Shown piece by piece: positions 53,623 to 60,417 of a DNA stretch of 64,000 nt. How positions within the stretch are numbered: position 1 is the stretch's first letter; each line of letters opens with the position of its first letter. The stretch comes from Streptomyces sp. NBC_01481. Its GTDB lineage: Bacteria; Actinomycetota; Actinomycetes; Streptomycetales; Streptomycetaceae. The stretch spans positions 1,686,501 to 1,750,500 of the forward strand of contig NZ_JAPEPT010000001.1 of assembly GCF_026339995.1 (NCBI RefSeq), read 5' to 3'. Under the pieces are notes generated by a model. It was not told where the DNA came from, searched no databases, and saw nothing but the letters and a program-made list of their open reading frames with translations. The translations under genes and the position numbers were made by a program.

Positions 53623-54377
53623 TGGCGCTCAGGGGCGCCGGTCATCGACGAACGCGGGAGCGAGAATATCGACCACGTCGTACGAGCAATATCCGCTGCC
53701 GTGCGGGCACTCGCCCGTGCACCGGCTCGACCGGCTGTCCCGCCACTCGGCGGCGCCGGAGATCTGCACCACGCGCGAGGACTGCAGTTCCGGCATCGCC
53801 TTCGGCGGCAAACGAGGCCTGCAAGCTGGAGTACGTCGTCGCCCACGCCATGGCCAGGGGCTGCGACCCCGCTGGAGTCCATCGCGCACCCGCCAGGTGC
53901 GGTAGCCGCCCGCGTCGGGCTCGGCTGTGTGCGACATCCGCCTCGTGCGCGAAGGATTCGGGATGGGGGTCAAGGAGAGCCGGGAGCGCGCGCTCCGCGA
54001 GGTCAAGGGGGCGGCAGGCCGTACGCGATCCCGGCCGGGCCTCCGACCATCCGTTGCGCGATCTCGGCTTCGCGAACCCGGCCGGCTGCCGAGTGTGTTC
54101 TTCGACACCGTGGTGGTGTGCTCGGTGGCCGGCAGCACGAAGGCCGGACGGTCGCGGATTTCGGGGCTCTCGAACACCGCCTCACTCATCGGAGTGGAGC
54201 GCGCACTGAGAGACACGGACCGCGAGCCGGAGCCTGAACGACCTGGTCAAACGCGGGGAAATCGGCGCCGGATCGAGGGTGTTTCCTCCCCGTTCCGGCG
54301 GCCGGCCGGCGCCCAACGCCGACAGCGCGCCGTTCCGACGTGGCGTCGCGGGCCCCCGAGGGCCCATACTCCAGGTA
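53623..54377. other. Degraded 755-bp region without an intact gene
   Basis: No intact gene is convincing. On the minus strand, pieces look protein-like in different frames: from an ATG at 54189, SEAVFESPEIRDRPAFVLPA; then in another frame REAEIAQRMVGGPAGIAYGLPPP and a stop; and near the end MPELQSSRVVQISGAAEW and GSGYCSYDVVDILAPAFVDD. They may be remains of one or two small genes broken by frameshifts. I do not recognise the family. Confidence 0.35.
54365..54377 (+). promoter_or_regulatory. Leaderless -10 box of the 54378 gene
   Basis: CATACT at 54365-54370 (matching A and final T of TANNNT) lies 7 nt before the ATG, without an RBS. The -35 is not clear. Confidence 0.3.
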
Positions 54378-54608
54378 ATGACAAAGTCAGCCGGATCCCG
54401 CCGCTATTTGCCCTCCAGTCCCTTCAACAAACCGGCCGCGGCCGCCCCGCCGATTGAGCAGTACGAAGTGGGCGACCGGGTCTCGCACGACCAGTTCGGG
54501 CTCGGAAGAGTCATCGCAGTCGAAGGAGACAACGCCGCTGTGCTTGTCGACTTCTCGGGGCGCCAGGGAAGAATCCTGAGCCCATACTCCAAGCTGGCCA
54601 AACTCTGA
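54378..54608 (+). CDS. Small conserved protein with a Tudor/CarD-like domain
   Basis: A 76-aa protein. After a disordered N-terminus (MTKSAGSRRYLPSSPFNKPAAAAPP) comes one small beta-barrel-like domain, YEVGDRVSHDQFGLGRVIAVEGDNAAVLVDFSG followed by RILSPYSKLAKL. The phrase GDRVSHDQFGLGRV resembles the Tudor-like end of UvrD-type helicases and the RNA polymerase-binding CarD domain, so contact with RNA polymerase or nucleic-acid machinery is possible, without proof. A leaderless-type -10 is upstream and a 15-bp hairpin follows. Confidence 0.75.
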   Translation: MTKSAGSRRYLPSSPFNKPAAAAPPIEQYEVGDRVSHDQFGLGRVIAVEGDNAAVLVDFSGRQGRILSPYSKLAKL

Positions 54609-54617
54609 AGACCGTGG

Positions 54618-54662
54618 CCGCCGGGCCCGCCATCACCTGAGAATCGGTGGCGGACCCGGCGG
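54618..54662. terminator. Bidirectional hairpin between the 54378 gene and the TerD gene
   Basis: The 15-nt arms 54618-54632 and 54648-54662 are complementary except for one base, with a 15-nt loop. The genes on both sides converge on it, so it can end both transcripts. Confidence 0.7.
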
Positions 54663-54687
54663 TGGCGGTTGCAAGGGGCTCTGTCAG

Positions 54688-55905
54688 TCACAGCGCCTGG
54701 GCGGCGGGCTTGACCATGCCCCGCACCGTGCGGGACTTCACGAAGTCGCCGATCGCGGTCATCTCCCACTCTCCGGAGAACTGCTTGATCAGCTTGGCCA
54801 TCATCACGCCGGTCTGCGGCTCCGCGCCCGTCAGATCGAAGCGGACCAGCTCCTCGCCCGACGCCGCGTCGATCAGCCGGCAGTAGGCCTTGGCGACCTC
54901 GGTGAACTTCTGTCCCGAGAAGGAATTGACGGTGAAGACCAGACCCGTCGCATCGGCCGGGAGACGGCCCAGATCCACGACGATCACCTCGTCGTCACCC
55001 GCACCCTCGCCCGTCAGATTGTCGCCGGAGTGCTTGATCGCGCCGTTCAGGATCGACAGCTTGCCGAAGTAGCAGCTGTCGATGTGGTTGCGGTTCGGGC
55101 CGTAGGCGATGACGGAGGCGTCGAGGTCGATGTCCTTGCCGCGGAAGGCGGGCTCCCAGCCGAGGCCCATCTTGACCTGTGAGAGCAGCGGGCGGCCGCC
55201 CTTGACCAGCGAGACCGTCTGGTTCTTCTGCAGGCTGACCCGGCCCTTGTCCAGGTTGATCTTCCCGGCGCCGGGGGCCGGAGCCGCGGGGGGAGCGGCC
55301 GGCGGGGGCGGCACGGGCGCGCTGAGACGCGGATCGACAGCCGGGGCGGCTGCGACCGGTGCCGGGGCGACGGGAGTGGGGGCTGAGGGGGCGGCCGCGG
55401 GCTCCTCGTCGACGGAGACGCCGAAGTCCGTGGCGATGCCCGCCAGCCCGTTCGCATAGCCCTGGCCGACCGCACGGGCCTTCCAGACGCCGTTGCGCCG
55501 ATAGATCTCCACGACGACCAGCGCGGTCTCGGGGCCGAGCTGCGGCGGGGTGAAGGTGGCCAGCGCGCTGCCGTCGTCGGCATTGCGGAGGGTGGCGGTG
55601 GGCTCGATGCCCTGGAAGGTCTGGCCGGCGGCGTCGGGGCTCGCCGTGACGACGATCTTCTCGATGCCGGGCGGGACGGCGGAGGTGTCCACCACGATCG
55701 CGTCGGGGGCGGTGCCCCCGCCGGAGCGGTAGCTGACGCCGGGGCCCGCCGGCTGGTTGTAGAAGATGAAGTCGTCGTCGGAGCGCACCTTGCCGTCGGC
55801 GGTGAGCAGCAGGCCCGATACGTCGAGCCGCACCGGGGCGGCGACGTCCACCGCCACGCGGGGGGCGGAGAGAGGGATGTTCGAGCCGGGGGTCATAGCT
55901 GTCAT
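54688..55905 (-). CDS. Double TerD-domain stress protein
   Basis: A 405-aa protein made of two TerD (tellurium-resistance/stress) domains joined by a Pro/Ala-rich linker (about 170-225, with APTPVAPAPVAAAP). Domain 1 has LLTADGKVRSDDDFIFYNQPAGPG and domain 2 has LGWEPAFRGKDIDLDASVIAYG, GDDEVIVVDLGRLPADATGLVFTVNSFSG. TerD domains bind calcium through acidic loops (SDDDF; KDIDLDAS). Streptomyces have many such proteins linked to calcium signalling and stress. ATG at 55905 is used; 55896 (MTPGSNIPLS) is also possible, and neither has a good RBS. Confidence 0.9.
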   Translation of the reverse strand: MTAMTPGSNIPLSAPRVAVDVAAPVRLDVSGLLLTADGKVRSDDDFIFYNQPAGPGVSYRSGGGTAPDAIVVDTSAVPPGIEKIVVTASPDAAGQTFQGIEPTATLRNADDGSALATFTPPQLGPETALVVVEIYRRNGVWKARAVGQGYANGLAGIATDFGVSVDEEPAAAPSAPTPVAPAPVAAAPAVDPRLSAPVPPPPAAPPAAPAPGAGKINLDKGRVSLQKNQTVSLVKGGRPLLSQVKMGLGWEPAFRGKDIDLDASVIAYGPNRNHIDSCYFGKLSILNGAIKHSGDNLTGEGAGDDEVIVVDLGRLPADATGLVFTVNSFSGQKFTEVAKAYCRLIDAASGEELVRFDLTGAEPQTGVMMAKLIKQFSGEWEMTAIGDFVKSRTVRGMVKPAAQAL

Positions 55906-55976
55906 GCCAGATGTAACGAGCGAGGGCGCTTTACCGTTCCCTTACCTTTGGTCCGACTCTCGATTCATCTCCCGCG

Positions 55977-56195
55977 CTATCGGTTGCGCGGGTGGTTGCG
56001 GGCCGTCCGCTCGTTGCCGAACTTGTACGCGCCGGTCCAGCGGGCCATGACCAACTGGGGGTCTCCCGAGCCCACCTCGGCCAGGAACTTCTCGGCGCGA
56101 GTGCCGCGCAGCGTCCCGGCCGCGCGGCCGCGGTGGGTGATGACAACGCTGCCGTCGCCGTGCTGCGCGTAACTGAATCCGAAGGGCTTGGCCAT
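55977..56195 (-). CDS. Small conserved hypothetical protein
   Basis: A 72-aa basic protein (MAKPFGFSYAQHGDGSVVITHRG...) with a beta-hairpin followed by helical turns and a His/Arg-rich tail (NERTARNHPRNR). It is typical of small conserved actinobacterial proteins; function unknown. AGGA lies 8-9 nt before the ATG at 56195. It stands between the TerD gene and the epimerase, 71 bp from each side's nearest gene. Confidence 0.6.
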   Translation of the reverse strand: MAKPFGFSYAQHGDGSVVITHRGRAAGTLRGTRAEKFLAEVGSGDPQLVMARWTGAYKFGNERTARNHPRNR

Positions 56196-56285
56196 GCCCG
56201 ACATCCTGGCCGGGGCACGGACGTTCGGCACGCGAATTTTCTGCCGGCGTGTTTTCTTCCCCGCGTGGGTGCCCGGCGCGACCGG

Positions 56286-57095
56286 TCAGTAGGGCCACCG
56301 GGGCGGGTTGGTGGTGAAGTGGCCGCCCAGATACGCGTGGTCCGGATTGTCCGGGTCGAGTTCGCCCTGTTCGGCGACGAGCTTCTCGGCGTACTGCTCC
56401 GAGTCGTCCTGCGGCTCGTAGCCCAGCGAGCGCGCCGTCGACAGCTCCCACCACAGGCGGGTGTTGGCGGACGAGCCGTAGACGACGGTGTGGCCGACGT
56501 TCTCGGCGGTGAGCGCCGCGTGGAAGAGGCGGGCGCAGTCGCCGGGACTCAGCCAGACCGACAGCATCCGCACCGACGTGGGCTCCATGAAGCAGGAGCC
56601 GATGCGGACGGAGACGGTCTGGACGCTGTGCAGGTCCCAGTACAGCTGGGCCAGGTCCTCGCCGAAGCACTTCGACAGACCGTAGAAGGTGTCCGGGCGG
56701 CGCGGGGTGTCGACGGGGATCAGGGGGTCGTCCCCCTGGGGACGCGGGGTGAAGCCGACCGCGTGGTTGCTGGAGGCGAAGACGATGCGCTCCACGCCCT
56801 CTTCGCGGGCTGCCTCGTAGAGGTTGTACGTCCCTTCGATGTTGGCGCGGAGGATCTTCTCGAACGGGGCTTCCAGGGAAATTCCGGCGAGGTGGATGAT
56901 CGCGTCGACGCCCCGCACCGCCTTGCGCAGCGCCTCCTTGTCGGCGAGGTCCGCGGTGATCGCGTCCGGCACGCCCTCTATGGAGGTGGCGTCGAAGAGC
57001 CGGAGCTCGTAGCCGTACGCGGGCAATAGCCCCCGCATCAGCGTGCCGAGGCCGCCGGCGGCGCCGGTGAGCAGGACGGTGCGGGGAGGGGGCAT
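56286..57095 (-). CDS. NAD-dependent epimerase/dehydratase, uronate dehydrogenase-like
   Basis: A 269-aa extended short-chain dehydrogenase. The NAD site is GAAGGLG (11-17), the acidic residue after strand 2 is in LFDA, and the catalytic Tyr-x3-Lys is in FYGLSKCFGE. Length, the phrase HLAGISLEAPFEKILRANIEGTYNLYEAA and SSNHAVGFTPR suit uronate dehydrogenase, which oxidises glucuronate or galacturonate to aldarolactones. The divergent neighbour is KdgD, the next aldarate enzyme, which supports this. Sugar epimerase activity is the alternative. Confidence 0.8.
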   Translation of the reverse strand: MPPPRTVLLTGAAGGLGTLMRGLLPAYGYELRLFDATSIEGVPDAITADLADKEALRKAVRGVDAIIHLAGISLEAPFEKILRANIEGTYNLYEAAREEGVERIVFASSNHAVGFTPRPQGDDPLIPVDTPRRPDTFYGLSKCFGEDLAQLYWDLHSVQTVSVRIGSCFMEPTSVRMLSVWLSPGDCARLFHAALTAENVGHTVVYGSSANTRLWWELSTARSLGYEPQDDSEQYAEKLVAEQGELDPDNPDHAYLGGHFTTNPPRWPY

Positions 57096-57120
57096 GGATG
57101 GTTCTCCTCGAAACGCTCAG

Positions 57121-57278
57121 GTCCATAGATGACATTCACATGTATGGACACGCTAGGGAGTGGTCCGAACACCGTCAAGTGTGGCGCGGACGGGTCGACT
57201 CCGCCTCTGAGTTGCGGCTTTCTGTCTTGACCCGCCCTCCGCGGCTGCCTTAGCGTGAACGCGTTCAGGAATATGGAC
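57121..57278. promoter_or_regulatory. Operator motifs in the divergent sugar-acid promoter region
   Basis: The spacer 57096-57333 holds GTCCATA (57121-57127) and TATGGAC (57143-57149), an exact inverted pair, and a third TATGGAC at 57272-57278. Also TGAACGCGTTCA at 57256-57267 is a perfect 12-bp palindrome of LacI/GntR-operator type. No regulator gene lies in the cluster itself, so the protein that binds is encoded elsewhere. Confidence 0.6.
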
Positions 57279-57333
57279 GTCGATCAGAATTGTGCACGGG
57301 TTGCAGGCTCGGTGCACGGCCCAGGGAGCGCCC

Positions 57334-58278
57334 GTGACCTCAGCCCCGCTCGCCGCCCGGCTCACCCGGGTCCAAGGACCGCTGTTCTTCCCCGTCACCG
57401 CGTACCGACCGGACGGCGCCCTGGACCTCGATGCCTTCCGCACCCATGTCAGACGCGGCATCGACGCCGGTGCGGCCGCGGTCTTCGCGTGCTGCGGCAC
57501 GGGCGAGTTCCACGCCCTGACCCCCGAGGAGTTCGGCGCGTGCGTCGCCGCGGCCGTCGCCGAGACCGCGGGCGAGGTGCCGGTCGTCGCCGGCGCGGGC
57601 TACGGCACCGCGCTCGCCGTCCGGTTCGCGGAGATCGCCGAAGCCGCGGGCGCGGACGGACTGCTCGCGATGCCGCCCTATCTCGTCGTCGCCGACCAGC
57701 CAGGACTGCTGCGGCACTACACGGCGCTCGCCGAAGCAACCTCCCTCGACGTCATCGTCTACCAGCGGGACAACGCCGTCTTCACCCCCGAGGCCGTCGT
57801 CGAACTCGCCCGGGCCGACGGCATCATCGGCCTCAAGGACGGCCACGGCGACCTCGACCTGATACAGCGCATCGTCGGCGCCGTCCGCCGCGACCTGCCC
57901 GACGAGGACTTCCTCTACTTCAACGGGCTGCCCACCGCCGAACTCACCGGCCTCGCCTACCGCGGCATCGGCATCACCCTGTACTCCTCGGCCGTCTTCG
58001 CCTTCGCGCCAGACATCGCCCTCGCCTTCTACCGCGCGCTGATCACCGGTGACGACAAGACCGTCAACCGGCTGCTCGACGGCTTCTACGGGCCACTGGT
58101 CGAACTGCGCAATCTCGGCCGCGGCTATGCCGTCTCCCTCGTCAAGGCGGGCGTACGGCTCGAAGGGCTGGACGTCGGCGAAGTACGGCCGCCGCTGAGC
58201 GAACCCCGCCCCGAGCACATCACCGCCCTCGCCGACCTCATCGAGCGGGGCCGCGCCCTGCTGGAGGACGGCGCGTGA
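57334..58278 (+). CDS. kdgD: 5-dehydro-4-deoxyglucarate dehydratase
   Basis: A 314-aa member of the DapA/NAL superfamily. It dehydrates and decarboxylates 5-keto-4-deoxyglucarate to 2-oxoglutarate semialdehyde. Typical marks are GPLFFPVTAYRPDGALDLDAFR, CCGTGEFHALTPEEF, the Tyr in VIVYQRDNAV and the Schiff-base Lys in GIIGLKDGHGDLD. The GTG start has AGGGAG 6-8 nt upstream; an in-frame ATG at 57292 lies upstream of this RBS and is not used. It overlaps the next gene as GTGA. Confidence 0.9.
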   Translation: MTSAPLAARLTRVQGPLFFPVTAYRPDGALDLDAFRTHVRRGIDAGAAAVFACCGTGEFHALTPEEFGACVAAAVAETAGEVPVVAGAGYGTALAVRFAEIAEAAGADGLLAMPPYLVVADQPGLLRHYTALAEATSLDVIVYQRDNAVFTPEAVVELARADGIIGLKDGHGDLDLIQRIVGAVRRDLPDEDFLYFNGLPTAELTGLAYRGIGITLYSSAVFAFAPDIALAFYRALITGDDKTVNRLLDGFYGPLVELRNLGRGYAVSLVKAGVRLEGLDVGEVRPPLSEPRPEHITALADLIERGRALLEDGA

Positions 58279-59438
58279 AGACCGCCGCCTTCCTCTACCC
58301 CTGGGACGTCGTCGGCGACCCCGACGCCGCGGCCCGCGTCGCCGACCTCGGCGTCCAGCAAGTCACCCTCGCCGCCGCCTACCACTCCACCCGCGCCCTG
58401 ACCCCGCGCCACCCCCGGCACCGGATCGTCACCGCGCAGCACGCCGCCGTGCTCTACGAGCCGGACGAGGAGCGCTGGGCGGGCCGCGAGCTGCGCCCGT
58501 ACGCCGCGGGGGACTGGGCGCTCGGTGACGTGTACGGGGAAGCCGCAGCGGCCCTCGCGGAAGCCGGGCTCGAGGTCCACACCTGGGTGATCCTCGCCCA
58601 CAACTCCCGCCTGGGCGCCGACCATCCGGACACCTCCGTCGTCAACGCCTACGGCGACCGCTACCCCTGGGCGCCGTGCATCGCCCAGCCCGCTGTCCGT
58701 GCCCTCCTCATCGACCTCGCGGCCGAGGCGGCGACCCGGCCGGGTGCCCGTGGCACCGAGCTGGAGTCCTGCGGCTGGTACGGCCTCGCGCATCTGCACG
58801 CCCACGACAAGACCGCGGGCGTCGCCCTCGGTGACGCGGCGCAGTATCTGATGTCCCTGTGCTTCTGCGGTTCTTGCCGGGACGGTTACGCAGAGGAGGG
58901 CCTGGAGCCGGAGCTGCTGGCCGCGGCCGTACGCAACGCACTCGAGCCCGCCTGGGCGGGTGCGGCGCCGGCCGACGCCCGGATCGAGAAGCTGCTCGGC
59001 CACGAACCGGCCGCGGCGACACTGGAATTCAGGGCGCGGACGGCACGCGCGCTCCAGGAGGCCGCCATCACCGCGGTGCGGGCGGCGGCCCCCGACGGCT
59101 TCCAGGTCCTGCTGCACGCCGACCCGGTCGCCCACCACTGCGGCGCCAACGCGGGCGTCGACCCGGCGCACATCCTGTCCGTCGCGGACGGAGTGGTCGT
59201 GCCGTGCACGGGCGAGCCTGCCCGGGTCGCGCCCTTCGCGGAACAGGAGGCGCCCGGGGCGGTGCTCGCGGCGAACCTCACGGTGGTGAGCGGGATGGGC
59301 GGCAGCCCGGGGACGCTGGGGGAGGACGCGGCGCGGGCGGCGGCTCTGGGGGCGAATGAACTGCGGCTGTACCACGCGGGGTTGGCGTCGGACGCGGACC
59401 TGGCGGCGATGGGGGAGGCGCTGTCGCGGCTGGGCTGA
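58275..59438 (+). CDS. Hypothetical TIM-barrel-like protein in the sugar-acid cluster
   Basis: A 387-aa soluble protein with no signal peptide. The start MKTAAFLYPWDVVGDPDAAARVADLGVQQVTLAAAYHSTRAL, the later GTELESCGWYGLAHLHAHDKT and CFCGSCRDGYAEEG suggest a TIM barrel like a glycoside hydrolase, with three clustered cysteines (FCGSC) that may bind metal. I do not recognise a characterised family. It is translationally coupled to kdgD, so it probably works in the same path. Repeat DNA follows its stop. Confidence 0.6.
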   Translation: MKTAAFLYPWDVVGDPDAAARVADLGVQQVTLAAAYHSTRALTPRHPRHRIVTAQHAAVLYEPDEERWAGRELRPYAAGDWALGDVYGEAAAALAEAGLEVHTWVILAHNSRLGADHPDTSVVNAYGDRYPWAPCIAQPAVRALLIDLAAEAATRPGARGTELESCGWYGLAHLHAHDKTAGVALGDAAQYLMSLCFCGSCRDGYAEEGLEPELLAAAVRNALEPAWAGAAPADARIEKLLGHEPAAATLEFRARTARALQEAAITAVRAAAPDGFQVLLHADPVAHHCGANAGVDPAHILSVADGVVVPCTGEPARVAPFAEQEAPGAVLAANLTVVSGMGGSPGTLGEDAARAAALGANELRLYHAGLASDADLAAMGEALSRLG

Positions 59439-59444
59439 AGTCTT

Positions 59445-59490
59445 TCCCCACCCAGCCCTTCCCGAACTGGGGCTTCGCCCCGGACCCGTA
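59445..59490. repeat. Partial copy of the dispersed repeat
   Basis: The segment with CCCTTCCCGAACTGGGGCTTCGCCCCGGACCC matches the left arm of the element at 10939-11009 and stops abruptly at GTATGAGGAGG, the RBS of the next gene. It contains the small hairpin GGGGC-TTC-GCCCC. Confidence 0.6.
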
Positions 59491-59505
59491 TGAGGAGGAC
59501 GCAGC

Positions 59506-60417
59506 ATGACCGAGCCCCAACTCCCCGCCCTGGGCGCGGCGCTCGCCGATGTCGTGGCGATCCCGGTGACGCCGTTCGCCGCGGACGGCAGCGTCGACGA
59601 GAAGGCCCAGCGAGCCGTGCTGCGGCGGCTGCTCGACGCCGGGGTCACCACCCTCACGCCGAACGGCAACACAGGGGAGTTCTACGCCCTCACCCCCGAC
59701 GAGCGCCGGCGCGCCGTCGAGCTGACCGCCGAGGAGGCCGCGGGAGCAGCGACGATCGTCGCCGGGGTCGGCCACGAGGTGCCCACCGCCGTCGCCGCCG
59801 CGCTCCACGCGCGCGACGCGGGCGCGCAGCTGGTGATGGTGCACCAGCCCGTGCACCCGTACGTCTCGCAGGACGGCTGGATCGACTATCACCGGGCGGT
59901 CGCCGACGCCGTCCCCGGACTCGGCGTCGTCCCGTACATCCGCAACCCCCTGCTCGCGGGCCGGGCACTGGCCGAGCTCGGCGACCGCTGCCCCAATGTC
60001 GTCGGCGTCAAGTACGCGGTCCCCGACGCGGCCCGGTTCGCCGCCTTCGCGCGCGACGCCGGCCTGCACCGCTTCGTCTGGGTCGCCGGACTCGCCGAGC
60101 TGTACGCGCCCTCCTACTGGTCCGCCGGCGCGACCGGCTTCACCTCGGGGCTCGTCAATGTCGCCCCCGCCGTCTCGCTCGCCATGCGCGACGCGCTGCG
60201 CGACGGACGCTACGCGGACGCCATGACCGTCTGGGAGCGGATCAGGCCCTTCGAGGAACTGCGCGCGGCCCACCAGTCCGCCAACAACGTGACCGTCGTC
60301 AAGGAGGCCCTCGCCTCGCTCGGCCTGAGCCGCCGCGACGTGCGCCCGCCCGGCCGCACCCTGCCCGCGGAACAGCGCGCCGAGGTCGCCGCCCTGGTCG
60401 CGGGATGGGACGCATGA
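59506..60417 (+). CDS. Dihydrodipicolinate synthase/N-acetylneuraminate lyase family aldolase
   Basis: A 303-aa class I aldolase of the NAL/DapA superfamily. It has NGNTGEFYALTPDERRRAVELT, Tyr in GVVPYIRNPLL and Schiff-base Lys in VVGVKYAVPD. Its neighbours and its overlap with an IlvD/Edd dehydratase suggest it acts on a 2-keto-3-deoxy sugar acid (for example a pentonate or hexonate product), not in lysine synthesis. RBS GAGGAGG is 6 nt upstream. The substrate is not visible from sequence. Confidence 0.85.
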   Translation: MTEPQLPALGAALADVVAIPVTPFAADGSVDEKAQRAVLRRLLDAGVTTLTPNGNTGEFYALTPDERRRAVELTAEEAAGAATIVAGVGHEVPTAVAAALHARDAGAQLVMVHQPVHPYVSQDGWIDYHRAVADAVPGLGVVPYIRNPLLAGRALAELGDRCPNVVGVKYAVPDAARFAAFARDAGLHRFVWVAGLAELYAPSYWSAGATGFTSGLVNVAPAVSLAMRDALRDGRYADAMTVWERIRPFEELRAAHQSANNVTVVKEALASLGLSRRDVRPPGRTLPAEQRAEVAALVAGWDA

